In this document: positions 12,876-26,207 of the stretch, piece after piece
Numbering within the stretch: the first letter of the stretch is position 1
How the letters are laid out: every line of letters begins with the position of its first letter
Source of the DNA: Inia geoffrensis
Taxonomy: Eukaryota > Chordata > Mammalia > Artiodactyla > Iniidae
Direction: 5' to 3'
Length of the DNA stretch: 64,000 nt
Assembly: GCA_036417435.1 (NCBI GenBank)
Contig: CM070901.1
Location: 4,686,001-4,750,000 of the forward strand
Notes under the pieces: model-generated
Database searches by the model: none
What the model saw: only the letters and a program-made list of their open reading frames with translations
Told to the model about the DNA's origin: nothing
Program-made: the position numbers and the translations under genes

Positions 12876-13589
12876 ATCTTTATTTGGGAAGAGAATCAGA
12901 AAGAAAGCACGCAGACTCTTAAATCACATTTCCTTGAACTGTCTGCTGAGGTGGGTTGATTCTGCTGGTGCTAAAACAGTGTCATTTCATATGAAGTCAA
13001 CAGTTTTGTTTGTTTGTTTGTTTTGAGAGCATGAATGATGTTCCAGGCACTGGTTAGGCATTAGGAGAACTTCAGAGCTGAATAAGCCATCAGAGATTTT
13101 GGAGATTTCATTTGTTCTGATTGATCATGTCAGTTATAACAACTAGGACTTTCTGGGTCACTACTAAATAACTTCATTGATCTCTGGTTACTGACTGACG
13201 ACATACTGTGATTATAATACCAGAAGTGGTTGAGTACTCTATAATGTATATCTTGATACAAGTCACTAGAAAAATAAAGACAGGATTATGAGAAAATACA
13301 GTGATTTCATAATTTGGGAATATTATAATAAAGTTGCTTGTTGAGGCGACTATAAACATATGAAGGATAATAGTAACTGTCCATAACAGCAGACAGTAAA
13401 AGAGTCCTATCTCTTATCACTTCCGTATCTTTTAATCGGTGCCATTCCCTGTCTTTGTCTCTGTCTAGGCCAGATTCTCTCTCTGGAGCACCAGACGTTT
13501 TATCCAGCTACCTCCTGGGCGTCTCCATTTTTACTCTTGTTTATATCTCAGTTTTGTACCTTCTCTGCATTCCTGCTGCACTGTCTCAC

Positions 13590-13800
13590 TTCAGGTCACC
13601 ACTCCTCACCTCGACGATTGCAAAAGCCTTCTATCTGATTTTCCAGCCTTCAGTCTTGTCCTTTTAAAACCCATTCTACAAACTGTAGTCAGAGTGATCT
13701 TTCTAAAATTCAAATCCAGTCATGTCCCTCCCTTGCTTTAAACCTTTCAAAGCTTCCCTGTTTCTCTTAGGTTGGGTGACCATGATTTATTGTCCAAACT
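13590..13800 (+). mobile_element. L2 fragment
   Basis: GATTGCAAAAGCCTTCTAT, CAGAGTGATCTTTCTAAAA, AATCCAGTCATGTCCCTCCC and TTTCAAAGCTTCCC match the common L2 order. Confidence 0.7.
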
Positions 13801-13804
13801 GAGA

Positions 13805-14060
13805 TACTTATTTATTGCTTTTTCACTGATAATTTGTATATTGTGCAATGCAGATCTCAAGTGTACAGTGAAATGAGTTTCAACAGATGCCTACGCCTGG
13901 GTAACCCACATTCCTTTAAAGATACAGACTATCTCTGTCACTCCAGAAAGTTCCCTCTTGCTGCTTCCTGGTTACTTCCTGTGCCTGCTAACCCACTTCC
14001 ACAGCCCCAGGTTACCACTGTTCTGATTTCTGTTATGATAAATTGTAACTTGGACACTTT
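13805..14060 (-). mobile_element. Old L1M fragment, antisense
   Basis: The segment shows the diverged antisense L1 pattern AAGTGTACAGTGAAATGA...GGTAACCCACAT...GTTACCACTGTTCTGATT. Boundaries are approximate. Confidence 0.7.
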
Positions 14061-16089
14061 TGAGAGTAAAAGGGGTTGCTGCTGATAACTGCGCTGAGAA
14101 GATGCATGTAAAGGGTTCTGGGCAAACCAGGAGGGGTGGTTTCCCTACTCTTTGCATCAAGTCAGACCTTCTTAATTGGCCTAAAGCCCTTATGATAGAA
14201 TCAGTCCCCTGCTTATTTCTCAAGCCACATTCTCTTATCATCCTCCCAGACTTTGTACGTGTTCTTTCTCATCTCCAGACCTTTTTGGACCTTTCTGTAA
14301 TATTCTTTCCTGTGATGGGAAAACCACCCTTAACTCCTCCTCTCTACCTCCCTCCCGTTGTACAATAGTCGGGCCAACTTCTTGTTCTCTCTGTATTTCT
14401 CTGTTTAGCAATAGATGAGATTTCTTCCCTTGGGACTTCCACCACACTCCTCCAGAAGCACCCCTGCTGAATTTGGTGTACATGTCTGATTTCTAGACTC
14501 CCTGGTGTTTTTCACTTTTACCACCCACGTTTTTATTACATTACATTGTGATTGTCTTTGATTGCTATTCTCACGTTAAATATTTGCTAAATGAATATAC
14601 ATAAATGTACATAAGCATATTAATTATTCATATAAATAAGTTCATGTTGAGTTTGTAAATATGAGTTAGTACTGATGAGACTTTATACCTAAGTAAATAA
14701 GCTTCTGAATAGAACAGTCTGTATTTTATAATTGTGTAATTATAATTTAGTTCTTCCAGACAAAGCCTCCAAATGGGTAAATAGTCAGTTGTGATTTTTC
14801 CAAACTTTAAAAGGACACCGTGATTCTCATTTCTACTAGGCGACCTTATAGACTCCAGGGACCTTCAAGGTATAGAGAAATAATTAGTATGTGTACTGTT
14901 GCTCCCAGAATACAATAGTCATCTAAAGTGTAGGGGCCCTGATTTATGCTCTAAAACTAAAGTTTCTGTTGTTTCTTAAAGCATCAGACAAACAAGAGCC
15001 CCACCTGGTTTATCGCAGGATTCACTATCTAGGGAAAATCAAGCAGTGCAGGCATAGTTCTGAACTGGGTTCAAGGCAGGGTCAAAAAAAAAAAAAAAAA
15101 AAGGGTAATTGTAGTTTACTTCTCTGGGACATATCATACCTCGTTTGTCATCCATAACAGCAAAATACATTCTTTAATGTGTGATTCACCCAATGAATGG
15201 AGAATATTTACATGAATACAGTGACAGAAAGATTGCACATGGTCTAGGTCTGAAGAATATGAGAAATAATATGAATCAAGGGTCTGGCAGTCCACAGGAC
15301 TGGGGAAAATGTAAAACCCAGACTGGAGAAAATGTAAAATCCAGGTAAAGGTTAACAAAGAACGAAGAATGACTCAAAATTAAAGAAAATGGGAAACGTA
15401 ATTCAGTAATCAAGGACAGTGCTACAAAGAGGATGTGTTTTCTAAGGGCATCTCTATCAGTGTCTTCGCCAGGACAGTTGCAGGGAAGCCCCCTTTGAGG
15501 TGAAGGGGGCAGGAAGTCCCTCCATTCCTCGCGCTGGCCAGTGCCTTGTGCAGAGTTGGTAATTAATCCTTATTAAGTGCATTGATAAATGAGTACAAGA
15601 AAAAAGAATTTTATTAGTAAACCCTCCCTTAAATGAAAAGTGTCTGTTGGCGTGACTCTTTGAAGATATTTTTAATTCAAAGAAGTAGCCAGGGTGGTAG
15701 CCCAAAGTAAGCTCCTGTACATACTGAAAACATCAGATATGCAGTGTGTGATTTTGCAGCATTAACCGAGTTTGCCTCTATTGTGTTTGATTAAACAGAA
15801 ATAGTTGAATATATACAAATCTATATCTATATCCATAGGCACCTATACTAATTAAATGTGTTAACCATCGTCCAAGGAGGCAGATAAATTATTCAGTATA
15901 ATACTTTGTATTTTGTATCTCAGTATGTTAATGTTTTGGCATAGGTCATTGGACACAGGACCTTAAATGCTGTAGTTATTTAGTAAATATGTGTTGAATA
16001 AGTATCTTCTTCATTTGAATTCATATGACACTTGAGTTCTTAAAATAAGTAACTAATTAATAAAAGAGTTAACAGTTGTCAGTGGGGTT

Positions 16090-16300
16090 TATGTACCTGA
16101 CACTGTCTAGTCATTTTACATGGATTTTTAACTTAATCCTCATATAAATCCCAAGTGAATCCTCACTTAATCCTATGAGATAGATGATAATTTTGACACA
16201 TTTTCTAGAGGTGGTGACGGGGGCGCTTAGCCGGAGGCTGGCAGAGCCAGGTCTGAGTGTCACCTCCTGGCTCCAGAGCACCGTGCACTGACCTTTGCTC
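16090..16300 (-). mobile_element. MIR, antisense
   Basis: The antisense MIR order is seen: TTTACATGGATTTTTAACTTAATCCTCAT..., CCTATGAGATAGATGATAAT, GCAGAGCCAGGTCTGAGTG, GGCTCCAGAGCACCGTGC. Confidence 0.85.
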
Positions 16301-17102
16301 TCCACAGCATCTAGCTGTGGGTTGGGGTCGTGGTAGTGGATCAGTTGACTGGCGTCAAACTTGTTTCTCTCTAAAAACTGAGGTTTTTTCCTACTTAATT
16401 CTACTTATCTTGATGTAATGGCAGTTTGATATTCATTTTTAAGTAGCTTAGTGTCTATAATGCAAATAAATATTATAGGCAATGCTCTATTTTATTATAT
16501 AGGTGTTTCCTTTGATCTGGAAAATGTTACTAGTTAACATAGAGGTGAGTGAGGCAAAGAATAAGTATATTAGTCTGAAAGGAATGGGAGGTTACATGGT
16601 TATTAGGGAAAAAGAAAGGGAGTCTTCCTAGGTGGCTTTTTCTTAGAGTTGGCTAATTGTTATTCAAATCACTGTTTAAAAGTTAGTGTTAATGTAGGCA
16701 TAAAAATTTGAAGGTGGTTGGAATAGAATTTTTGACAAAAAACCTTTGGAAGCCCATTTGCTTATATATATATATACTTTCATGCCTTTTGAATTCTTCT
16801 CTTTATCTTAAATTGAGGAGGGAAATGTATTATTCCTTTTATTTGTCAAGTAAAGCACCTATCTAATCGGTACATACAGTTTACATATTTTTCGTAACGT
16901 CAGGCTGTACTGCTTTGAATCTAGGCTTTTTCATTGGCATTACATTAAGCTAATATTGCGTACAGAGCTCTCATCACCTGACTGATACACATAGAACCAA
17001 AATCCTCAAAATTCGTATTTCTACAGTACAGTTCTTTTTACAGTCGAATGTATTTGCTTCGTGGCAGTTATTTAAATCTTTCAACAAAAAAAATTCATTC
17101 TT

Positions 17103-17307
17103 AATTTTTTTTGTGTGGTATGTGGGCCTCTCACTGTTGTGGCCTCTCCCGTTGCGGAGCACAGGCTCGGGACGCGCAGGCTCAGCGGCCATGGCTCACA
17201 GGCCCAGCCGCTCCGCAGCATCTGGGATCTTCCTGGACCGGGGCACAAACCTGTGTCCCCTGCATCGGCAGGCGGACTCTCAACCACTGCGCCACCAGGG
17301 AAGCCCC
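17103..17307 (-). mobile_element. CHR-type SINE, antisense
   Basis: Antisense full-length copy whose tail is a short T run. The target repeat CATTCTTAATTTTT appears at about 17096-17109 and 17315-17328, with a few extra bases (ATAGCCC) between the SINE head and the second repeat. Apparent reading frames of 60-80 codons here are SINE translation. Confidence 0.94.
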
Positions 17308-18199
17308 ATAGCCCCATTCTTAATTTTTGATAGTGAAAAATAACTTGATCAGAGTTAACAATCTAAACACTGTTAGTGTCAGAATCCACAGACTTGGGCT
17401 TTTCCTTAAATTAAGGAAGAAGGATGAAAGAGAAATTTACTTCTAATTGAAATAGTACGTAAAAGTAAAACCAAGAGAAAAATCCTGCAGTGGTCTCAAT
17501 TATTCTGATAGTTATTCCTTGGCTCTAAATTTAAAATAGAGTCTCCAAGCTTAAAAAACTTTAGAAAGTAAGACGATGTTTAAAGAGGCTGTATGTGTAA
17601 TTTATGGTATAATTGTAGTTCTACCTTTTAATAAAATGCATCCCAATCTAAAAACCGTGTTAGTGTAGCTGTGTTTCCTTGGAAACTTAGAGCATCTCGC
17701 AGCACCCCTGTGGGTGTGCCGTGATGCCTTGAGCAGCTCGGGTGCAGTTTGGGAATCCCCATTGTGTGCTGTGCAACCTGCTTGTCACTAAGTAGCTCAG
17801 TGAATATTTCTTCTGAGAAAAAAAAAGTTTATTTTTCCCCCATGTAAAGCACAAATAGATTGAGTGAGTACATGGTATTAATGAATTCTCATTTGTTTTG
17901 GGAGATAATATTCAAAATTAAGTAACCATCTTTTTAGGAATCAGTGGCCATTGTGAAAAATTAGATTAAAATTGATAAGTAAAGCCCCCTTTTTACAAAA
18001 GGATTCTGAAAGTGTTATTCAAATGAATACATTTATGCATATTTGAAAACTGTCCTTATGTAATATCGTATATATTTTTCCTGAGAACTTTGGTAGAACT
18101 GTAATTCTTATCTAATTAAAATTGCTGTGAGGAGTCTTAAGAAAGAAAAGATGATGCTTCACTAAAGCTTCTTTGTAATTAATTACAGGTGTTGCAGCC

Positions 18200-18600
18200 A
18201 GTGGAAAATGGATGGGTTTGAATTCTGACTTCTCTAAGTAGTCTAAGGCTAAGCTAAGCGTGGGTAACCTTTGCCCTGCCCGTGGTTAGTCTAGGAGTGG
18301 CCGCCACCTTCTGGCTGATCAGCTGCCACGGGAAAGTCAGCCGGTGGGCCTTCTGGGAAAGGTTTCCCCGCTGATAGAAAGAGACTCCCAGGAAGCTTTC
18401 GCTGGATACAGCGGTATCTTCATGTGGTCAGCTGAACTCTGGCAGCTCGTTTTGTGACCACGAGTAGAGGTGCCTGAGGACAAAGCCACAAACTCCGGAC
18501 AGCAGAGCAGAAGGATGGAGGACTCCTGAGTCCTTGAGGAGGGTGCTGAGTCAGTCCCCGAAAAAGTCCACCGTGTCACTTCTGGCAGTGAGAGGATAAC
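18200..18600. other. Unassigned GC-richer segment
   Basis: More GC-rich than its surroundings, with wording (GACCACGAGTAGAGGTGCCTG, GCAGAGCAGAAGGATGGAGG; short parts) reminiscent of degenerate mammalian repeats. I cannot name the family and see no coding evidence; the 80-codon antisense frame has no recognisable domain. Confidence 0.35.
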
Positions 18601-20072
18601 TACTGCTTGTGTACAGTAGGCACCCTTATCTTATTCCTTAGTTATAGGTGCCAGTCAAACCAAGTTAAACAGTCAAGACCCTTACTGTAGGCAATCAAGT
18701 GTGTTGTGAAAAACCCTCCGAAGTGATTATCTTATACCTTCTTATCTTCCGTCTAATTCTTTCTGCCCTCCCATTGAGAACCCCTGGAGAAAGACGGTTA
18801 TGAAGTTGAACTAACAGAATTTGAGGAATGATTGATTGCATATGGGGGTCAGGGAAAGGGAGGGGTCTAGGCAACTACCATGTGCTTGTTTGGGCAACGG
18901 GGTGGGCGGTGCGGCCGTTCTGGGTGATGAGTATAAAACTGAAAGAGTGACTTCAGTTTTGTTCATTCTACATTGGAGGTGTCTGGGGAATGTTCAGAGA
19001 TTGATACTAGAAAGTAGTTAGAAGTATAATCCTGGAGTTCACAGAAGTATCTGAACTATAGGACTAAGAAATTTGGTAGTTGTAGTTGAATCCGTGGGTG
19101 TAGGTGAGATTGCCTAGGCAGGTGTAATTTACTGAGTGTGGCGGAGAGGACTGGTTGGAACCTCAGCATTTCAGTGGAGGGCAGGGGAAGGAGCCATTGA
19201 GGACAAGGAAAACAAGTACTGATCCCAACGATGGTGCATCTCCTTGCCTCTTAGATTTTTTTCAGAGAAATTCTAAGACCTTTGTAGTCACTGAACTCTA
19301 ATCAGGAGGTAAACTTTACATATTTCAGCTTTTTTTTTTTAAAGTAGATTCTTAAATGCTCCTTTCCTCTTTTATTTGATCAATTTATAATGCTCAATGG
19401 TAACCTCATGGATAGTCAATATACCACTCTTAACACGAGCAGTTTCTTCTCTCTTACACGATCAATTTGATCATAATGCTTATTAGTACAGATACAGGAT
19501 ATAGTACCAAAAAACCACAGTGTATAAATTTGCATTAATCCTTGTTTTCAGTCATTTATATATTTCCCAGTCAGTTCATTTATATAGTAGTAGACGTGTT
19601 GTTTTTAGGGCATATGCAGATAATATGTGTTATTGCCTCTTGTATTTTGCTATTAATAATTTTATATTCTATTAATATATCATTCTTTTTGTTATATCTA
19701 TTTTTAACATTTGACATGTTAGTCAATATGTTCTTTCTATGAAAAAAAGTCTTTTAGAGAATTAAGAGGATTTTGAGAACCCAGATAATTTTTCTTGCCT
19801 GAGGAAATTAGGTATTTCATAAAAACAAAAGCCGGTAGGAATAGAGAAACATAACTTTTGAAGAGTATTGTCTTAAACCTTTCACATAATCTACGGATGC
19901 CAATCCAGAAATGTGTGTGTGTATGTGTCATATCAAGAACACAGTGCGGTGGAAATACCAGAGTTTATGAGCACTTCTAATCAATATAAAAGTACAGTTT
20001 TCAATTAACATCATTGTTACAAGGATCCAAAAAACTATTTGCATGTATTTTATTCCTCCCTCCAACTCTCTT

Positions 20073-20077
20073 CCCTC

Positions 20078-20110
<33 letters not shown>

Positions 20111-20118
20111 TCTCTCTT
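20073..20118. repeat. (TC)n microsatellite
   Basis: CT units with one CTCATC interruption, followed by a T-rich tract. Confidence 0.97.
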
Positions 20119-22210
20119 TTCTTTTTCAACCTCAGTTTGAATAGCACCTGTAATTAAGGAAGAAAACCGAGCCCTGGGAGCTAGGTAGGACTTGCAGCCA
20201 TTGATCTGTGTAAGCCCAGCTTATACTGTCAGGGGAGGAACAGTCAACTGCTGAGCTGCTTTGTCACTGACATAAGCTGAGAGAGGATTTTTTTGTCTAT
20301 ACTGTTTATACACTAGTCTATAGACCTGCTGGCTGGTTGAATTTTAAAGAGTGCGGAGGTTTAAAGACTTGTCCCCTGAGGGATGCTTCTGCCAGTTGGG
20401 GAGCGAGCCGTGGCTGTTTTGCAGAAGTGTGTGCATGTGTGTTGCTTCTGGAAGGAGGGAGGGGGAGGGTGTGAACGATTGAGCAACTAACTGGGAAACA
20501 TTCTTCTTCATTTGAGTCTTAAAATCGATGTGAAATATATTATTAATTCGGGTATATTTGGAAGCAGACAATGGATTTTGAATATCTATCTTTATTGTTA
20601 CAGAAATGATATGAACAGCTTTGCAGGGGGAGTATCTGAATAGCGTTCATGTGTATTGTAAATATGGGAAATGGCTTCACTTTTTGCAGCACAAGATAAG
20701 GATTAGCAATGGTCAGATGAATTGTTCTCTTTTGTAATGTCCTGTTTTCAGTTTAAGTAATTTGAATTATTTCAAGCTTAGCAGCTCTTTTAGTTCCATT
20801 TATTGATAATAAAACATTGTGAGTAGTAAAACAGTTGGCTTTTTCTAAATACGGGGCTTGCGCTCACACTTACAAATGTATGTTCATAAGCAAACCTGGG
20901 TACCCTGCCCTAAAGATAGAAGATAGCTTTCTTACATATGCTTTTCTTTCAGCTTCAGGGACTTAAGGCTCTTGAAGCTTTCTTAGGTTTTGGCATTGGA
21001 ATTTTACAATGGTTTATTTTTACTTGATACTTTATACCAGTTTACATTTTAAAAGACTCTGAGAAATTCTGCTTAAAACACTCAATCCTATGACTGTGTA
21101 TAGGGCTTAATATTCATATACTGATGACTTCTCTGAATGTAAGTTTTATTGGTAGAGACGTAGTGATAGGGCATTTTTTGCTGGGGAGTGGCTACTGCAT
21201 GAAGATATTTGCTCTTGACTCTTTTAATATGAAGCCTCTTCATCAATCTCTGCTTTCTCTTGTAAAATCGCCTGGCTTTAAACTTGTGTGATGGTGTCTT
21301 CAATTCTGACTCTATGACGGGAGTTAATTTTAAGTTGTTTTTCATATTTAACAAAATAGATCTTTTTCTATTTTTTTGCCAAATATCTGACAATTATCTG
21401 CATTTTGTTATACTTGTTAATGTATATGATTTCTAAAAGCTTTTAAAATTATTTTATAACAACTGTAAAATCACTGCAGATTTCAAGTCAGTAAGATTAT
21501 TTTCTATGCTTAATTAAAACATTGATTTTCATATTAGGAAATTCTTGAATAAAAGTGCACAGAGTAGAAGCTATGTAGTTTTACCTTAAAGGCTTATTTT
21601 TAGATACACATTTCTTTAAGAGTGTTATTTGGGATTAAACTTAGTGTTACTGATGTTGAATTTACCAAGAGCTCAACATATAAATGTTTTTCCTTAGCTA
21701 TAGAAAATCCTTTTTTTTGAACCATTTTACTCTGGGGCACGTAGAGTTGTTATACCTCTCAGTAATTCACTGCTGCCAACTTCATTCCCTTTTCTCTGCC
21801 TGCATTTTAATTGAAACAACATTTATATTTCTGAGCCAGGATCTGTCAGAAGTCCCTGTGGCTACTCTGTGGTACAAGCCGCAGCAGACGCAGCTTCCCC
21901 ATATGGTGCGGTGCTTCTTGTAAAATCCATATGGCCTTGTTGAAGGGAGTCCCAGCGGGGATGTGAGGGGTGTTAATACCCTTCAGGCCAGGCCTTTCCC
22001 TCCTGGGGCTTCCGTGGCATTGTCAGTGCAATCTGCCAAAGCACACACTTAATTCCTTTTTAATAATCAATTATTTTAGTCCAGGAACCTCTGTTATTTT
22101 TCTTAAGAAAAAGACAAACTTTTTTTTTTTCCTAAAAAATGTCTCCAAAAAAGTTTTAACTGCATCTTTAAAAATATTCTAAAGCTTTTTTTTTTTTTTT
22201 GCATTTGCAG

Positions 22211-22260
22211 GAAGTACTACAGACTGTGCCAAAGTTCTGTTTCCCCTTTGACGTTGAAAG
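22211..22260 (+). CDS. DENND1B: DENND1B exon (about residues 43-59, uDENN)
   Basis: This 50 bp exon encodes EVLQTVPKFCFPFDVE plus two bases of an Arg codon. The acceptor is a run of 14 T followed by GCATTTGCAG, and the donor is AG|GTACAG. It starts in phase 0 and ends two bases into a codon, which the next exon completes as AGA. In the family this segment is a core strand of the uDENN (longin-like) module, and the FCFPF motif is strongly conserved in DENND1A, B and C. The human protein has, from memory, EILQSVPKFCFPFDVER, so this copy has only conservative changes. The exon is too short to give an open frame of its own and was found by its protein signature. Its upstream partner exon (human ...FPEDFGDQ) was not seen. 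Confidence 0.93.
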
Positions 22261-24239
22261 GTACAGTATAAGTCATTTAAAATAACCTTAGCCTAATCTC
22301 AGTGAGCACTTTAAAATTATCACATGTATTTTCTTTATAAAGTGAAATGTATTTTTTCCCCATTGCCTCTAACAAAAAAGACTAGAGGTTCAAAATTAAA
22401 TAATATTTGAAATGGAGAAGCCTTCTAAATCATTATATCTTCTGTTTATTCCACTGTGGCCAGTTAGGATTAGTCTTAAGGTTCCATTTCTTCCTTTTGT
22501 TCTTCAGGTACATGTTGTAAGCACTAGGAGAAAAAAACATTAATATGTCCTTTATCAGAGCCTTAGAATTGTGTCTTTTAAAATTAGATGTATATATCCT
22601 GGTTTCTATCTCACTTCACCCTGATTGAAAAGACCATCTGTGTGATATTGTAAAACTCATGGCTGGTTGTCTCCCAAGAATAGCTTTATAGAAATCGTGC
22701 AATATTATGGAAGGCTGCAGAGAAACCCTCTTACCTAGCAGTTTTGAAAATCTCATTATGTTTGTATTTTACTGAACAAATGCTGAATGAATAGAGTATT
22801 ACCTGTGTGTAACTGGAATGTCACAGAATATATAGCCCTTTGAGCATAATAACATCATTTATTGTTTTTCATGTGATTTTCATACCCTATTATCAGTTTT
22901 CTTTAAGGGTATGCTGCGAGGTGGTATTAAAAGAAAATTTATTTTAGGAAAATATTTTGCTAAAAGTAAAGATTAGTAAAAATCTAAAATTTTACAGTGT
23001 TAAAGATAAAAAAGCCTTTGGAACGATGGGCTAATTGATAGTAATAAGTACTGCTGGTGAATGATGCCCCTTGTTTTACCTCTTTTCTGGGGAATCACTT
23101 GTGCCTGCTAAAGTTGCAATTTCCAAATTAATAGCAAAGATGAAATAAAGGAAGAAAAGCTATGGAAGTAAATTGTGAACATTGGGCACTAGAGGGCACA
23201 GGAGACACTAGAGGTTGTTTGTGAAGTTTGTAAAAGTTAAAAAAACAAAAACAAACCCGTCCCCATAAAACTGTGTTTGTTAAATGTTCAGCATTTGAAC
23301 TGCAGTATTTCCTGACAATTGAAAATGATTTGTAGTATTGGTGCAGTAGGGGTATAAGTAGCTTGTTTCCTCGTACATAATTCCTGTGGCTATTTCAAAG
23401 CCAAAGTTTAGGTGTCCTGGAAACTTTATTTGGGGACAAGGAAGCAGATGTTCAGTTATTGTTGTCTAATGGCAAAGTTATGGCCAGTAACAGGAAATAT
23501 ATTTGTATATTTTAAATAATAGTAAAGGTTCAGCGTAATGATTTATACCGCACCTTACATGGCAGTGTGACACGTATGATGATACGTAGTTCACGTTAGC
23601 TCAGATTCTTTGTAGTAAGCTTTTTTTTTTATAGAAATTGTATTCTTATTTTGTACTTGGAAATTTATTACCAGGATACAGGTAGCTCTAGAAGAGAATG
23701 CTAAAAAAATGCCAATAGTAATTTGTATGGTACTTTATTGGGTGAGAATGTCAACAGAAGAAGCAATTAAACAGAGTTGGTGGTGGCTGCCAGTAGGCTG
23801 CGCAGCAACACGCTTTGCTGTGTGAGAAGCCTTAGAGTCACCTGGAGGACAGGCTGGGGAGGGGCGGACCGTCATATGACCAGCTTCTCACCTCCCCCGT
23901 TCCATTAGTAGTACGTTCGGAATTTATGAAATATTTGATAAGTACTTTCAAGCTTGTGAAAACTTACGGTAAGATACCTTGTGATTCCCTAGTAAGGGAT
24001 TAGAATATGCTGAATTGCTTAGTCCATAAGGCGTTACAACCTATTTTGGTACTTGTTTCATGATTTAGTTTACACATTTCACGCTCATTTTAGTTTTTAA
24101 AACGTCATTCTATTCTTTGAGAACCAACTGATTGGAAAGGTGAAAACAGTGCCAACACATACATCTATTCTTGCATTTGCTTTTCTTTAAGAAAATTCTC
24201 ACACAAGGCTTAAAGTGTTGTACTACTACTGTATTTTAG
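22261..24239 (+). other. DENND1B intron between visible exons 1 and 2
   Basis: The intron opens GTACAG and closes TTTTAG. It is unique-looking AT-rich sequence with no repeat I could name and no supported gene. It has short homopolymer runs (for example a T run near 23622) only. Confidence 0.85.
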
Positions 24240-24359
24240 AGTGTCTCAGAATCAAGTCGGACAGCACTTTGCCTTCGTACTGACAGACATTGAAAGTAAA
24301 CAGAGATTTGGATTCTGCCGACTCACATCGGGCGGGAAAATCTGCTTATGCATCCTGAG
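24240..24359 (+). CDS. DENND1B: DENND1B exon (about residues 59-99, uDENN)
   Basis: This 120 bp exon first completes the split Arg (AG|A) and then reads [40 protein letters not shown], with the last Ser split as AG|T. The acceptor is ...GTATTTTAG and the donor is GAG|GTAAGT, close to consensus. The segment carries the FVLTDI and KQRFGFCRL signatures of the uDENN module, which packs against cDENN to form the RAB35-binding face. Compared with the human protein as I recall it, it has Ala for Thr in HF(T)FVL and Lys for Thr in GG(T)IC. There are no frameshifts or stops. It lies 1,979 bp after the previous exon. Confidence 0.96.
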
Positions 24360-24587
24360 GTAAGTATTTGTAGTAAAAAATAAAATTGGAGGCACGATAG
24401 GTTAACGGTGTCTTTCTTTTGTACTTTGCTATGCTTCGGATGCTTAAAAATATGCTTATATATATTTTAATTGTTTTCTTTAAATCCAACTAAGTTGAAA
24501 AATAATTTTATTTACTCTATATATGGCATCAGTTTGGTTTAGAGATTTACCAGTAACAGTAGAATTTTGCTTCAAAGAATTGGCTCC

Positions 24588-24640
24588 TTTTTTTTTTTTA
24601 ATTATTCTATTGAAGTATAGTAGATTTACAATACTGTGTT
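24588..24640 (-). mobile_element. Very short antisense L1 3' tail
   Basis: About 50 bp: a T run plus TTCTATTGAAGTATAGTAG..., the extreme 3' end of a ruminant/whale L1. It is flanked by AGAATTGGCTCC (about 24576-24587) and AGAATTGGCCC (from 24641), a near-exact target duplication, so it is a complete but strongly 5'-truncated insertion. Confidence 0.85.
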
Positions 24641-25399
24641 AGAATTGGCCCTTTTAAAGATTAGTTTTTGTGGGTTTATTTTTGCAAAATTAAGATACGA
24701 GGTCAGATAATACATGCTTCACGTATTAAGTAGGATGCAAAAAATTCAGTTAAGTTAATATGTGTTCTATTGCTGACCCAGAACTTGGATTTTTGAAAGT
24801 GAATTGTTGGTTGAAGGTAAAGGTTGCAAACTGGTGATTCTGGGCAGAAGTGTTTAGAGGTGTTTTATTTGGCCTCATGGTGTTTAAAAAATTTTAGAAG
24901 GTGTTTCTGACCTTATAAATTTTAGTGAAATTTTGCATAAAGTTCACGTTTCTCGTTCCTTTTGCTAGCGCTGGTTCTGCTGTCCCAGCAACACTGAGCT
25001 GGTGCCGAGCAGCAGGTGTCTCCTTGTGTCAGGAGTCTGCTTGTTTCACAAGCCCTGCCTGTCCGCCTCCATCACTTACCTGGTTGGCCTGGACTCACTC
25101 GGTAGACGGTTGAGAGCGTGTCTCTGTCTGTGGACCTTGGGTTTGAGTTGCTAGTGCTGAGGAGGACGGTCTGGAAGGTTAGCTTCCCTTTAATATGTCC
25201 TGATGACTCAGAAATGTCGGTGTGTTTTATACAAATAGGACTCTATACTGTGATTACAATACGGTTATTGGTCAAGCTAGATTATATAGAAATGTTTATA
25301 GTAAAAGAAATAACATTAAATTTAATGTTCATTTGGTTTTTAGCTACATTCCTCTCAATCTTTGAGCGTTAAGTTATAAATTCTACTCAGAATATCTTT

Positions 25400-25505
25400 T
25401 CATTAAAAAGTCAAATTTACAGAAAAGTTTCGAGAATAGTACCATGAGCTCTTGTCTACACATCCCCTAGATTCACAGTTGTTAGCCTGCTTCTGTCTCT
25501 CCCCA
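25400..25505 (-). mobile_element. Possible old L1 fragment, antisense
   Basis: Text such as TTTACAGAAAAGTTTCGAGAATAGTACCATGAGCTC resembles antisense L1 consensus (part quoted). Weak; boundaries uncertain. Followed by a CA-rich tract. Confidence 0.45.
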
Positions 25506-25526
25506 CCTCCCCCCACCGTCTCAGTG

Positions 25527-25565
25527 TACACACACACATGCACACACACACACACGCATGTGCAC
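25527..25565. repeat. CA-rich microsatellite
   Basis: Imperfect CA/CATG units. Confidence 0.9.
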
Positions 25566-26049
25566 GCCAATTTAGAGACTAGCCAGTAAATTAGAGAACA
25601 GAGAATTAAAATATAATCAAATTCAGCAATTTATTTAGAAAGTTGTGCTGGGTAGGTAAATACCTATTTTAAGGTGTAATCGGTGTATGTCTGTGAAAAT
25701 AATCTTGGCCAGTCTCGGTGAGTGCTGTAGTGAGAGGAATAATGGTGTTCTGGGTTCTGGATTGTCCACTGACTACACTGAGTCTTCACCACTTTCGACT
25801 GAATTTCATGCATGTTGAAAGGAAGGATGGGACTCCAAACGTGCGAGAAGAGATCGTTGTTGAGTTTTAAAAACTACCGTTAACCGTGAGAGCCTTTGAA
25901 TCCTGACATTGAATCCCGAGGCCAAAAACGTTGGCATCCTTTGACTACGTGATGATGAAAACTTCTGTTTGGTGACAAATATAGTAAGGAAATTGAATAT
26001 TCCAATAATAAGCTGGTAGGACTATATTTACAACCACTGTGACAGAGAG

Positions 26050-26170
26050 TTAATCACCATAGAGTATAATAAGAGAGAGAAACAACCCAATAGAAAAATA
26101 TGTAAAGCATCTGAACAGCATATTCACAGAGGAAATGTGAATAGCATCTATATACATATATATGTGTGTG

Positions 26171-26207
<37 letters not shown>

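Larger units (their letters stand above)
1..22210 (+). other. Intron of DENND1B (5' part outside window)
   Basis: This is AT-rich intronic DNA ending at the acceptor of the first visible exon. I found no exon-like segment matching the preceding DENND1 residues and no convincing RNA gene. It holds three CHR SINEs and one longer SINE subtype member, old L1 pieces near 2.9-3.6 and 13.8-14.1 kb, L2 near 5.7-6.1 and 13.6-13.8 kb, MIR near 4.0, 12.7 and 16.1 kb, a three-copy 70 bp tandem repeat near 5.1 kb, and GT, AT and TC microsatellites. Stretches 6.2-9.7 kb and 20.2-22.2 kb look like plain unique AT-rich DNA. A GC-richer stretch at 18.2-18.6 kb is unassigned. Confidence 0.8.
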